Source of the DNA: Musa acuminata AAA Group | Taxonomy: Eukaryota > Streptophyta > Magnoliopsida > Zingiberales > Musaceae | Assembly: GCF_036884655.1 (NCBI RefSeq) | Contig: NC_088348.1 | Location: 20,220,501 to 20,284,500, forward strand | Direction of reading: 5' to 3' | DNA length: 64,000 nucleotides | Shown: positions 47,307 to 60,874 of the stretch, one piece after another | Position numbering within the stretch: position 1 is the first letter of the stretch | Layout of the letters: every line of letters begins with the position of its first letter | Position numbers and translations under genes: made by a program | Notes under the pieces: generated by a model | What the model saw: only the letters and a program-made list of their open reading frames with translations | What the model was told of the DNA's origin: nothing | The model's database searches: none

Positions 47307-49330
47307 ATATTTAATCTTGTTTTATCACATGTTGTTGTACTTGTTCACGAAAATATCATATTGATATTAAAATAGGATTAAAAAGATAATTTTGTAAGTT
47401 ATTTTGATTAATTTCTCTTGTTTGCACTTCTGTTCGGCCTCTCAGGAAGCACAAGACTTTGAACTTTGAAGAAGTGTTCCTCGTGAGCGGAGCACGTGGA
47501 ATTAAGTCATCGTTTATGTTGTCCTCCTCCTTCGCGAGCTTCGTCTTGAGTGTTGCGAGCTTTGTGGCGGGGCTGTCATTACAATTGCAACAGTAGGGCA
47601 GGTCCTAATTCGATGCTGATATAGCCCCATTCGCATCTTCCGAAGCTAGTCCCCCAGCTCACGTGCTCCACATCCCTGGCGTCGATCCCCTCCTTCCGTC
47701 ATAGCAATCATCGTTGTAGTTGGTGGAGTTCACATCGGTGCCCGTCAGTTATCAACCCTTGACACTCACAAATGTAACCAATTTCGATGAGTTGGATGAG
47801 GCCCAAGAGTCGTTGGTTATGCCAAGAGACGCTCTCGCTGCTCAAGATCCACTTTAAGATAGATGTCACCTTTAAGGGCCCTCTCTGACGTCTCGAAAGG
47901 TGACGTCCATCTCAAAGTGGATCTTGAGCAACACAAGTGTCTCTTGCCACAACCAGTAGCTCTCGAGCATGCTACCATGCTCGGCCTCGTAGCTGACGGT
48001 GAGGGCCTCATCTAACTCATCAGAATTGGCTACATCTATCGGTGCTGAGGGCCAATGACTAATAAACACTAGTGCAAACTCCACCAACTACGACAGATGG
48101 AGGGGCCTAACGCCAAGGATTTGGAGCACGTGAGCTGGGGACTGACCCCGGATGACACGTATGGGTCCATATCAATACTGAACTGGGACCCACCCTATTG
48201 TTGTTGTTGTTGTGGTTGCTACATATGCTACATGGCACTGCGCTCACGAGAAGCGAGGTTCAAAGCCTTGTGCTCTCTTCTTAAGGAGCCAAAGATGGAT
48301 AAATGTTAGCCATGAGCAGAATCGCAAGCGAGAGGAATTAATCGATATAACTTATGTAATTATCTTTTTACCTTATTTTAACGTCATTTTTCACATGTAA
48401 CGGATTTTCGTTAATAGAGTTGATGGCCTGAGGAAAAATAATATTAAATATTTTATTTTCATAAGTATAAAGAGTTTAATATAATTTTTAAAAATATGAA
48501 AATTAAAATATTAAAGATAATACGTAATTAGGCAGAATATAATGTCAAGGAGCTCTATATCCGGCGGTTCGGAAACAGAACAAAGTCATCAAAAGTAACT
48601 TTGTACGAGTTCTAAGTTATCAATGGTTACCATCCTAGTTGATGGGAATGGAATTAGATTAACGTGTCAATCACATTGCTTCTTCATTGGTTTTGTCATC
48701 ATCGTACCTTTTGTTACTTGTATAATTGGCAGGAATAATGATGGGTATTGTACCGAGTATCTATTATTTTTGCTTGTGTAACAACAATAAGTTGTACTGT
48801 TTCAATTATTTGAGATGAAATGCTGTAAAAGTTGTTTTTAGTTAAATTAACAGTGTTAAATTATTTATTTATTTATTGTTAATTATATAAATTAATTATA
48901 ATTATTTTTCATTTGTACTTCCAATTAATTAGTTCAAAAAAAAATTTAATGAGTACTCCTAATAATGTAAGTCAAGATTAAACCAATAGATATATTCGAT
49001 CATGGAATATAATATGTTATATTTTTTGTCATTATAAGCAAGGTTTATCGTACCGAGTTGTATCGCTCAATACAAGACGATACATATCGATCTGATAGGA
49101 GGATCAGTATACGGATCATCCTCTATCAGGTAATACATATTATATGATCATATAATGAGCTATATGGGATTTGTATCTATCGATAACGATCGAATTTCGA
49201 TCATTACCGATCAAAAACTTAAATTTTCATATTTTAAATGATCAATTTGATCGTTTGAACTATAGAAAAAGATTTTTAAACCATTTCCTCCACCATAATT
49301 GTTCGCTCAGTGTGCAAAGACAAAGGGAAG

Positions 49331-49375
49331 ACAATAGCAACAGTCGCATTCCAATAATGCGACTGTTGCTATTGT
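49331..49375. repeat. Perfect 20-bp inverted repeat with 5-nt loop
   Basis: The arm ACAATAGCAACAGTCGCATT (49331-49350) is the exact complement of 49356-49375; the loop is CCAAT. Confidence 0.97.
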
Positions 49376-50432
49376 TTTCTCAATTACATTCAATAACCCA
49401 CTTGGTCCAAAGACATAACAATAACATGGATAGTAGTGCCTTGACCGATAATAGTGATAATGTGGAAGAGTCGATGGTCCTATCTACGTAATTGGATGGT
49501 GGTGCATGGATCGAGAAATAGTATTTTATATATGTCACTCGAGATTCAGATTATGAGGTCAACGAGATATTGATCAAGTTTATACATGAAAAGGAAAGGG
49601 AAAGACAATTGATGATTTTGAGTAGATGCAATAGAGCCTATACGACATAAACACAAGCTCATTGTATTCAAAGCCATCGTATTATAGAAAATCTTATGAC
49701 CAACAACAGTACAGTTATAGTTAGTCATACTTCTCTAAGTAGTAGTATAATAATTAATCTTATAATAGGAAGCAATAAATGAATAATAAAAGTAGAAGCT
49801 TTAACATTCTCCATACCCCATGCTAATATATGCCACAATTGTTCTTGCCTTATAAGCTACCTCAGGCACATGTGATTCACAATGATTACACTATGATAAT
49901 CAATATATTGATACACTAAAGACATACAATGTATCAATATATTATATCATGTGATCATTTTAAGGATTGTGTTCGACAAATATATCAAATTGATATACAT
50001 ATATATAAAATCGAGAACCTTAATCGATTGCACATGGAGTCCCATTATTATTTTTTACTAGTAGAATCATATATATTCATCGATTGATTATTTAAAATTT
50101 AAAATCAAGTTATTTAAAAAATAATATAATAATTAAAATTATTTGTTCGTAGATAATTCAATATTAATGAAAAAAAATCCTAAACATACTACAAAATTAC
50201 TCCATAAAATCCAAAAAAAAAGTCACTATTCTTTCCCACTTTAAATTATTTTAACTAAAATTATATTAAATTTATATTTATTTCTAATTAAAAATCATAA
50301 TTTATTTTTTTTTAAAAATTAAAGTTATTTTTGATAATTCATTTCGTTTGTTTTTGTCCAAGTCAATTCCTCTTTTCTTCATGAGTATTAGGGAACATGA
50401 CTCTGCAATCAGTTGTTAGAATAAATAAGTGT

Positions 50433-50434
<2 letters not shown>

Positions 50435-50469
<35 letters not shown>
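50435..50469. repeat. (AT)n microsatellite
   Basis: 35 bp of AT repeats. Confidence 0.95.
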
Positions 50470-50471
<2 letters not shown>

Positions 50472-50901
50472 TATATAAAGATTATATGTATATAGTAAGA
50501 TTACAAATTATATGTTTCAGTAATCCATCATCTTCATAGTCTAATTATAGATAAAAAAAAAATTATCAGGATTCAAATTCTCGACTGAGTGAGATCGATA
50601 TTGTAGATATAAATTTACCGAAATGTAACTTAAAATTTTGTAAGTGGATTTACGACACTATCATCAGATAAATTTTTAGTTTCATAAAATTTTCAGTATT
50701 TTCGATGGAATTTAGTGACGTCAGATACGGCGGTGTATATATATTCTTAAAATTTATAGGGTTAAATACCCCTATTTTGAAACCTCGGAAGGTTAGACGT
50801 GTAAAACCAAACTGTTGCCGTTAAAAGACAACGGCGTCGTTTCTTCGCCCTCCAGCTCTTCGTCTCCTCCTTCACCGCTCTCCACCGTATCGTGTGCCGC
50901 C

Positions 50902-53900
50902 ATGAGCTTCGACTTGGTGCTGAAGCCGTGCTGCGATGGGTGCGGGTCGACGTCCGACCTCTACGGGAGCAATTGCAAGCACACCACGCTCTGCCTCTCC
51001 TGCGGCAAGACCATGGCGGCCAATCGCGGCCGCTGCCACCTCTGCGGCGCCTTCATCACCAAACTGATCCGGGTGAGCGCTTGATCCCCCTGTCAACCCA
51101 ATCGGATCCGAGTCTTGCAGTTCAGACCTCGGGCTTTCTTTCCCTTTCCTTCTTTAGGATTTTGTCGGTTTTCGCAGACGTTTCAAGGTTAGGGTTTCGT
51201 CGATCTGAATCGGGGTATTTTTTTTTTCTTTTCTGATATCGATGGATTTGTATTTTGGTAAAGAGCAGGATCTGGAGTAGACATTTCGTTCAAATTCGAT
51301 GCAAGATTTTTAATTCTCCTGATCAGAAGGGGGTTTTCCCTCCTTTCTTTGTCACCATATAACCTCTAGAATTGTTCCTCAACATGCCTTATCCTAGATG
51401 CTATTTCTATTTTTTTTCAGGTTAGGGTTTTCTTTGCATCGGAAGATTAGTGTTTCTTTTGATGTTGTCCGATTTCCCTTCTTAATTTGTGGTGGACTTG
51501 TGGTGGGTAAATTTATAGGACTCTTCTATGGTTACTTAATTCGGATGTGTGTGAAATTTGGTGTTTGGACAATTGAGGCAGGAGACGTAGAATCTACCCA
51601 ATGGAAACCACAAATTTTGTTCTCCTGGTCCAGAACGGGTTGCTTTGTTGCCTTTCCAAGTGTATGACATGTGATCTCGTGCCAAGACGCACTCTGTCCA
51701 AGCATTATCATGTATTCGCTTTGAGTGTATAGTTTGATCAGTTGATATTTGAATTGTATTTAATGGTTCACGATGGATGTAGATTTTAATGGTATAGATA
51801 ATATAATTAGATTATAACATCCCAGTTTAGTTCCACATCGGAAATAGGTTAAGACTTGGATTAATTCATAAGGTCTAATGGGTTTATTATTGTTCCTTTG
51901 ACTTAGATTGTCAAAGGCACATCTCCTGTTCCTTGGTTTTTGGAAGCCATTTTCTCCAATATTGCTTCTGTTTTAAAGCAATTTTCAGCTTCAAACACTC
52001 TTCACCTTCCTAGAGAGCTCTTTGGTAGACTAGCTGTCTTTGGTATATATCTGGGATCTCCTTTTTTGTAATGCAGATGAACTTACTGTGGCTTAGTTTT
52101 TAATTAACCAGTAAAGTTTACTTCTGACTTAAGCATTTTGAGCTAGTGGTTCAGGTTCAACAAAGTTAAAGAGTTGTATAGGATCATGATATATATACTC
52201 AAGTAAAGAGTTGTGTAGGATCATGATATAGATATTCAAGTAAAGAGTTGGTGAATAGTGATATCCATACGTGTGGGATATTGATGATTGTTTAATACAT
52301 TATTTAAGTATTTTTTTTCCTGTAAAATAGCTAGTAGGATACTGGATATTTTTCATTTTTTTTCTCGGATATTTTTTTATTTTCCCTAACTCAAAGTGTT
52401 CACTTAAAACTTTGTAATTCTAATATCATATTGTGGAGTTTTTGACTAGTCATCTCTAGCTTTCCTTTTCTTATATACAGAATATACAATTTTATGTTCA
52501 ATATTTTGCATCTATAGGCCAATATCAATTATATGCCTACTGTCTCATACTTTCTATTTATTTCTGTAAGATTCATACTCTCTGGATGAAGCTATATTCA
52601 GAATTTGCTGAAATTTGTTGTTCTATGTGCACGAGGATACATAGTATTATTTCTTGAGTTGTCAGAGTTGTCTTCTTGGTATTTCTGTAATGGTCCATCG
52701 AATGTAGTCTTTTGAGAACTAACCATAGTTTATAATTCATTATTCAGTGGCTGTTAAGACAATTATTATTGTGCTACTGTTTAGATTATATTCAACAGCT
52801 GTCAAAAACTCCGAACAAATCGAACTCCCGACGTCCCAAAGCCAGTGAGGCTTTTCAGAGAATATATTTTCTTTAATTATTTACTTGCAACAAAAAACTG
52901 CATTTGTGATAACAATGCAGAACAACTCTGAATGACTTGCTACTATACACAGCATGTTACGGTAGACATGTATTATCATAGTAGAACAAAATTTTTTTTT
53001 GACATTTGTTATCTAGACTGCCTTTTCAAATCACCAAATGGTTATATTCTTTAGTGTGTTATTTACATTCTGTTGTTATATACTTGCATATATGTATTGT
53101 CCATGGAAGATTCTCTAGATGGATTCCTATTAGAAAATGGTAGAGCTTGTCATTGGAACTTACAAAATTCATGGTTGCGTCTACTTGATCTAGTTGTAAC
53201 TTTGCTTCTTCTTTCCTATATAGGAATATAATGTACGGGCAAGTGCCAACATAGACAAAGCTTTCTATATCGGTAGGTTTGTAACTGGCTTGCCACCTTT
53301 TTCGAAGAAGAGTTCAGAGAACAGGTGGTCTCTTCACAAAGAAGGCCTTCAAGGACGCCAACTCACTGACACTTTGAAGGTATGCACAATCATCACCATG
53401 CTCTATGATCTTTCTTTGTATTTGTTTCCTTTATGATTAGTTTATATAAGATTGGGCGGTTATCTATTGTGTTCTTGCAAAAGGTTACAAATACGAATTA
53501 TGGCTTATTAGTAAAAGGACATGATGCAAGGTAGTGTATTTTAGGTATAATTTTGGTTAGGCTAGTTCAATAAACTATAGACAAGATGCAAGGAAGTCAA
53601 GTATAATCTGTTTGGTTTGTTCATACGAATATTAACGGTCCGAGCCTAAACCGAGATGTGGACTGCTCCTATTTCAAGCAATTCTGTCCAACCTATCAAC
53701 AAAAATGAACTCTTTCAGTTAGGGCTCGTGAGCACAAGCCCTCTCTGTATGCACGGACTTTGCGCCCTGTTTTTTCTGTCACTTACCACCTTTCGCCACC
53801 AACCTCCATGCCACACATCAGACGCTGCTGATCTCAGGTATGCATCCTTCTCTCCTCTTCTTCCTCCTCCTTCACCGCCTCATTCTCCTCCTTTTCCTTC

Positions 53901-56900
53901 CTGTTCCTCTTTCCTCCACCACTTCCTCCATCCCCTCCTCTTCTTCTTCGCCTTCCTCCTTCCTCCACTGCTTCCTCCATCGCCTTCTTGTCTTCTTCGT
54001 TTTCCTCCTTCCTCCTTTTACTCAACTGCCTCCTTTTCTTCCTTCCTTTCCTCCTTCCTCTCTCTTCTTCTTCCTCCTCTCTTCCTCCACCACCTTCTCT
54101 TCTTCCTCCTCTTCTTCTCCTCCTCATCTTCTTCTCTCAGTATATATTGGTGTACCATTTGTCAGTCCACCGGTACTGACAGTACATACTGGTCTGACCA
54201 AGGAAGTACCCGACATGAAATTGCAATCCATGGACAGGACAACCAATAGAATAGTTCTTTGGCTTTAGAATTATTGAATTGATTTGTCAATCTAATTTAT
54301 TTAGGTGTCTTAATCACCTTAAGGGTTCCAAAGTTGTTCCTTTATTGTTTGTTGCAGTATTTCATGCCTTAAGTAGAATGATAAACAAGAGGATTTGTTG
54401 CAATAGTTCATGGCTTAAAATAGAATGATAAACAAGAGGATTCGTTGTAATAGTTCATGGTTTAAGTAGAATCATAGACAAGAGGAAGGATAGATCTCCA
54501 TGGCTCCATGCAGGTCTTTGGGAGGAAATTGAAGAAATTATTGTTTCTCATTCTTGTAACTGAGAAATGACAATATCTTTGTCTTGTCAAACAGTATAGT
54601 TAGTTTTTTAAAAAAATATATTTGCTATATTTAGAATGTGGGAGCTCTATGATCAAATTGGAGCAAAGGCTCCCATGTTCTTATTTGAGACAATGTATGA
54701 GTTTGACTTGCATCTGCATTATGCATTGTTCTTCGAGAATCTGTACTTAATAGGAACATAACAGGAATCTGATAGTTGTTGTAACAACATATGATTTTGT
54801 GAACATGAGCATTCTGGATGATTTTGCATGTTTTAGATTTTAAAGGACTTGAGGTTATTTATGTGGAAGTCTCTCAACGCTAGTTTTTTTGCATATGTTT
54901 TTATTTAAATATCAATGTCTAGCCAGTATGGCTGTTTGCCCTTATTGGTATTGGTATACCTTTCTTGAATTTAGATGTACTTAATGGAATGGTGCAGGAG
55001 AAGTACAAGAATAAACCATGGATATTGGAAGATGAGACTGGCCAGCATCAGTATCAAGGTCAAATTGAGGGCTCACAATCTACAACTGCTACTTATTATT
55101 TGCTAATGATGCATGGGAAGGAGTTCCTTGCTTTTCCTGCTGGTTCCTGGTACAAGTTTGTTTGTGGAGTTATGTGTATTGTTTCCTTGTCACTTCTGAA
55201 ATCTCCTTGCTGTCCTTTTGTTTTCTCTTGGTTTCTGTTTTGTTCCCCCATCTTTCGTGGGCTAAATAACAAAAGATTGTTGATTTGCTTGGTTTGCTCC
55301 TTTTGAGGATTGTTGCAAATTTATATGAGATGAGGTTATAAATTATATCCATATTTATTGTCGTGATGCCTATACTATGTATTCCAAGTTGCTTTACATC
55401 TCATAATTGTTGGCCAATACTCAATCGTGAAGAGGTCTTATGTCTCATAATTCCAAGTTGCTTTACAGGTACAATTTTAGCAAAATTGCACAATACAAGC
55501 AATTAACTTTGGAAGAGGCTGAAGAGAAAATGAACAAGAGGAGACATAATGCAACTGGATATGAAAGGTGGATGATGAAGGCAGCAACTAACGGGGCTGC
55601 TGCTTTTGGTGAAGTAAAGAAGAATGAGGAAGCAAGCAAAGGTGAGGCTGATGGAAGCAGTCGCCTTAAGAAAGGAAAGAACAGTGATGATGGAGAGCAT
55701 TCTGACAAGGGTGAAGAAAATGAGGATGAAGAGGAGGCAAGAAAGAATAGGCTTGGACTGAGCAAAAAGGGTGTTGATGATGATGAAGAAGGTGCAAAAG
55801 GGGGTGAATTTGATCTTGATGATGATGACATTGAAAAAGGTGGGTCCCAGTGTTACTGTTGTTGATGTTTTTAATACCTGTAATTTCAGAATATCTCTTC
55901 CAATAGTGGTATAATAAATCATGTATAGTGTTGTCTAGTTGTCTATAAGTTCATGATCATAGAATATCCAGTTACAGATGTTCATTGAATAAGCTAAACC
56001 AAGTCACCATGCGCTCAGGTTTGTCTGAGATAAAGGAACACATGAACTGAGTTGGTCTAAGTTGAATTCTGATTAGGGGATTGATACACCATACATGTGT
56101 TAATTATTTGTGGATGATATCTGATTCCATGTAAACTCACCACTATATCTGCCATAAATCTGATTGGGATTATTATCATCCTTATTTGTACTAAACAAAT
56201 TTAGTACCTATCTGATGTGTGTTTTTATCTGCTGATCGGTTCATATTTTTTTACATCTTTTAGGTGATGACTGGGAGCATGAAGAAACTTTTACTGATGA
56301 TGATGAAGCTGTTGGTAATGATCCAGAGGAAAGAGAAGATTTAGCTCCTGAGATTCCTGCTCCCCCTGAAATTAAACAGGTATCTTTTGCAGAAGTTTAT
56401 GGCATGAAACTTTTTAGGCTTATGGCAACTACATCTTCCAGCAATGCTAGGATGAGATTTGATTTGTTGGATTTTTTTTCTTCTTTTTTTTGCATAAGAT
56501 TTGACACTGCCTTAGATTTTGTCAAAACATAGTTTCTGAGGGACAAAGGATTAATTGTTTCTTTAGGGATTTTGGGTCTTTCATCTTTGTATATCTGCCT
56601 TCAGATTATTCAATAAGTTGATTTCATCAACTGCATACTGACATGATGCACTCTGAATCATTATATCCTTTTGTATCAGTTTGTGGATCGCTTCTGCTGC
56701 TACTGAGCATAAATTCACTAGTCACCCTCACATCTTGTTGCATCCATGGTTTGGGTTGAGTTGTTAATCATTTAGGCTTGTTACTTATTAAGATCAGATC
56801 CAGTGAGCTTAGGTTTCTTGATATAGTTTGAATCAATTTTATAGTTATTCTTCGTAGGATTCAGTCTCAGTTCTGGATCAGTTCATGTCCCTTTTCTAAT

Positions 56901-59900
56901 TGGTTTTAAATTATCATTATTTGGGAAAGGGCCACGAGACATACCGCTAAAGGAGTGGGCAGCTAGGCCCTTAAACAACCAACCATATATGTGTTTTAAG
57001 AATCTTGTTTGGACTCAAGTAGGTGGTAATTTATTATATTCTTTGGTTCGAATGTCATAGGTTTTCTTGAACCGACTTAACAGATTGGAAACTGAAATTG
57101 CCTTCTGGTTTCTACAGAACACAAATTTTCTTTAAATCCTGGAAGAAATATAATTGGGATCCAGTGCTTGGAAAGAAATTTATAATTGCTATTTACAATG
57201 ATTATTACATCCTATGAGACTCATTCTGACTGTGTCGCTTTAATATATTTAAGCCGAAAAGTCGTGCCCTTAAATAATGATGTATGGTACTATGGTCTAC
57301 ATTTTATGAATGAAGGAATAAAGGAATCCCTCGTATGCCAGACATGCCCTGGTTGCTCTCTTCTCACTTATAGTAACCCTTTCTTTCCCTGCAGTATTTT
57401 CTTCCTACTATCCTTGATCCCTACCTTCTAATGTGCATTCTATTTGCTGTCCTGATCATAGATCTTAAGATGAGATCAAATTGATTAGTTGAGATATTCA
57501 TGATGGAAGGCACCACCATGTGGTCTGAGATTTGGTGCTTTGCTTGCATCACATCTATGATCAGTGGTTCTTTGATTTACTTTTTTCAGAAGACTTTCAT
57601 AATTTATGGAAACTTGAGATATGAAGAAAGCACGTAGTATTATTGTCATGGGCTTGAGAGACTTGTTGACATGGATATGATCGACAGGGCAAACACCCAA
57701 AGTCTAGATATGGCGATGCTATATCTATATGTATAAAGCAAATAAATATGCATATGCATTCTATTTGTACTACTGTCTGCACTGTATCTATATAGATGCT
57801 GGTGTTTTGATTGATTTATTTTTGAGCGGTTATAGATGCTGAGAACTTGTCGTCATCTAGTAGTTGCTTATCTATATCAGAGAAGCCTTCATTGTTCTCC
57901 AACATTTAATAATGATGCAAATTTTAGTAAATATTGAAGTTATTGCTAATTATAAAAAACAGTTTCTGATATTTTAAATTAGTTTATAAAATTAAGAAGC
58001 TGTGCCTTTATTCATTTTCTGTTCATCAAACTTGATTAATATGTTGTCTATATGTTAACTTGGTCTTCTAGGAAGTTTTCTTGGCCAATAATGCTGGTTT
58101 ACTATTTGTAATGTGCACAGGATGATGAGGAGGAAGACGAAGAAGATGGTGGGTTGAGTAAATCTGGAAAGGAGTTGAAAAAACTGCTTGGACGAGCTGC
58201 TGGATTAAACGAATCTGATGGTGAAGAAGAAGATGATGATGACGATGTAAGTGTTTATTTGGCATTTCACAATCTGTGAGTTTGTCTACTCTTTCTCGTT
58301 GTTTCTCCATGTCCTCTGGATCATAGGATGTGCATGCTGTAATAATTAGTCTGGTAGTCTGGTTGTGCATGCTGTAATAATTACATGTAGGATCCTTTTT
58401 TATTTTGCATTGCCTTTTTGACAAGCATCTTTCTTTCCTTTGGACTGTATGAGTCAGTAATTGCTAGATTGTGTGGTAATGCAATACATATACATATATA
58501 ATTATGTTATTCACAGATTATTTGGCTTATATGTGTTTGGATTTATTTATTTACAACAACACAAGTTGTTAAGATGTTCATGTTGTAGCTATATTTTCTT
58601 TTAAGACACACATAGACTCCATTAAAATTTTTGGTCATATGTGTCTCCATCAAAGATCATATCCACAATCATTGAAATGCTAAATTCTTGCAATAAAACT
58701 GAGAACGGTATATGAATATATTCTTCACTGTATATATATGATTTCAAATGGTTGCTGCAACATATATATGCATAACATTTAGTGTTTTTGCATACACTAA
58801 TTACTTCACTGCAGATTAAGCTTTTCAGCTTTTCATTGTTTAAATTTCTCATGTCATGAACCTTGAGCCACCTCGCTTTTGCTAAAAGTACATTTTTTGA
58901 ATTGTTTTGACCATTTGGGCACCAAGTTGAAGCTGAGATTCTTCTATGCTGTTGTACTGAAGGTCTCCAACAATTGGAATATTGGAACCTTCACAATCTG
59001 AATGTGTACTTTTCTATTATATTATCTTACTACCAGCTGTTGCTAGGATTTATGACATGTTACCAAGTTTATTGGGCTGTCAAGATATTCTATAAATCAT
59101 CAAACTGGATTGTTTCTATAAATCTTAATATTCTGTATTTCATGTCTAGGATGAAGAAATTGGCATGTCTCCTGTGCTGGCTCCAAAACAAAAGGATGCC
59201 CCCAAAGACGAACCAACAGAAAACACTCCCTCAAAAGCAGCACCTCCCTCTGGACCTGCCCGTTCTACTCCAACTACATCAAAATCATCTAAAGCAAAGA
59301 GGAAACCTGGGAGTGATGATGTGAAGAGCAATAATGGTTTACCTGTGAAGAAGATGAAGGATAATGTATGTACTCCATTATATGATTCTTAGGATTCTTT
59401 GGTTTATAAGTCTTGTTGTTGTCAATGGCATACTGAAGCAAGTGCACTGCTGTTATTCAGTCTTGCATTTATGATAAATCAATTTTCTCTGTTTCAGCCA
59501 AGTGCTAAGGATGAGCTTCCCACTTCATCTAAATCTAATGTACTTCCAAAATCATCTCCTGCTACAACTTCCAGACCTGGGTCAACACCTTCTACAGCTC
59601 CAGTAACAGAGGATGAAATTCGAACTGTACTCCTTTCTGCCACTCCTTTGACAACACAGGACTTGGTTGCAAAATTCAAAGCCAGGCTAAAATCTCAAGA
59701 GGTTTGTTGATATTGTTATTGTTTTACTTTCTCTGAGGTTGATAATGCTGCACAGTTTCTGGCATATAGTTTTCTAGTCCCTAAATCAAACACCAGATTT
59801 TTCAGGGTAAAGGTGCAACCAAAGGAAGCCACTCTTTCAGTTTTCATGTTTCTGAAGTTCTTTGATTTCTCAACATCTATAACTTAGCATAGTTACGTAC

Positions 59901-60874
59901 TTTGCCCCAGTAATTTGTAACTCATAGGTCGCTAATCATGAATCATTGTTCCCACTTTGATTGGAAATCTTATGTTGTCGTTCATGGGGATAACCTTACT
60001 CCTATACATGGAGTGATAAGCATGTCTTACCTCTGTTCCCCAGATTCTATAGTGGTGGGAGACTTGTTTACTGGGTTGTCCAGGGTTGCCTGTTTTGAGC
60101 ATCTGTATCGGTTCTGCTAAACCCATAACCTTATCCAACTATACTTGCTCGCTGTGAATACTTGGTTTTGAATGTCTATTCTTCTGTTTAACTGGAATTT
60201 CGGAGACCACGATATTGTATAGTTTGGCTAAAATGACTCTTGATTTTGTTATTACATGCTGTCTTTTAGGCATCTGGGAATGTTGCCTAGGTGATGAAGC
60301 CTTTGGTTTGAACCTTTCATAGGTAGGCTGATCGACATCGAATTCCCTCATACCATCTGCAAAGTACTTAGTTTGTTTGGTCAGGTGAATTTATGTGAGT
60401 TTTTTTGTCACTGGGGCGTCAATGCTATTTAGGTTTATGAAAACTATGTGAAAAATGTTTCACCTAGGGATCCTTTTTATGTGTTCCATTAAATACTTTT
60501 ACCTTTTTTTTGTGATTGACATTTTAGCTCCTGGTTTGTACGCATCACACTCTTAGTTTAGCTATATCACTTCTTAGAACATCTGCAGTTGTTTGGTATG
60601 TGTTACACCGTTCAATTGCTTTCTAGCTTGTCAAAAATATATTCATGATTTCTATAACACAATAAAAATTGTTTCAGACTGCTAGTCTCTACTAATGAGA
60701 TTACTGCCTTGTCCCTTTCTGGAAAACAACTTGCAATTATCAATTGCTTTATTACCTGATATCACTCAAATAAATTTTTTGCAGGATAAGAATGCCTTTG
60801 CGGACATCCTCCGGAGGATATCAAAAATACAGAAGGCTAATGGTCACAACTACATTGTGCTGAGAGATAAATAG
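50902..60874 (+). CDS. Transcription initiation factor TFIIF subunit alpha (RAP74), 9 exons
   Basis: CDS join(50902..51072,53224..53379,54998..55149,55469..55839,56264..56379,58121..58246,59150..59365,59498..59701,60785..60874), 533 residues, every junction GT-AG and in phase. TFIIF binds RNA polymerase II and helps build the preinitiation complex in the nucleus. The N-terminus has a plant-type cysteine zinc ribbon (CCDGCGSTSDLYGSNC, CLSCGK, CHLCG). The RAP74 core follows (YIGRFVTGLP, PWILEDETGQHQYQGQ, YYLLMMHGKEFLAFPAGSW, QYKQLTLEEAEEKM). The middle is acidic, with Asp/Glu runs (about 205-365). The end is a winged-helix domain (TEDEIRTVLLSATPLTTQDL to IQKANGHNYIVLRDK). Length matches the Arabidopsis protein. 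Intron 2 contains a 300-bp pyrimidine tract. No lesions seen. Confidence 0.96.
53835..54140 (+). repeat. Pyrimidine tract (TTC/CTC-rich) in TFIIF-alpha intron 2
   Basis: About 300 bp almost entirely of C and T on the sense strand, with rare A or G. The open frames in it (proline/serine/leucine/phenylalanine one way, glutamate/arginine the other) come from composition only. Confidence 0.93.

Larger units (their letters stand above)
41808..48535. mobile_element. Foldback (long inverted-repeat) element, split by element C
   Basis: Left arm is 41808-41926 plus 47312-47873; right arm is 47896-48535; the loop is only 22 nt (47874-47895). The arms pair imperfectly over about 640-680 bp. Pairs of landmarks: ATATTTTTAAAAATTA near 41850 with its complement near 48485; AGATAATTTTG near 47372 with the complementary ATTATCTTTTTA near 48357; CACAAGACTTTGAA near 47451 with TTCAAAGCCTTGTG near 48261; CAGCTCACGTGCTCCA near 47656 with TGGAGCACGTGAGCTG near 48120. 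There is no coding capacity. It is presumably non-autonomous. Outer ends and target duplication were not resolved. Confidence 0.82.
48536..50901. other. AT-rich intergenic DNA upstream of TFIIF-alpha
   Basis: No gene visible. Contains a perfect 20-bp inverted repeat (49331-49375), GATC/GTACCGAG-rich text at 49045-49140, an (AT)n run at 50435-50469, and from about 50760 the likely promoter and 5' UTR of the TFIIF-alpha gene. Confidence 0.5.

Noticed and set aside
53656..54268. Long Ser/Leu/Phe/Pro frames and a Glu/Arg-rich minus-strand frame
   Set aside because: Composition artefact of the pyrimidine tract inside a TFIIF-alpha intron.
55463..55922. Ser/Phe-rich minus-strand frames
   Set aside because: Antisense shadows of the acidic TFIIF-alpha exon 4.
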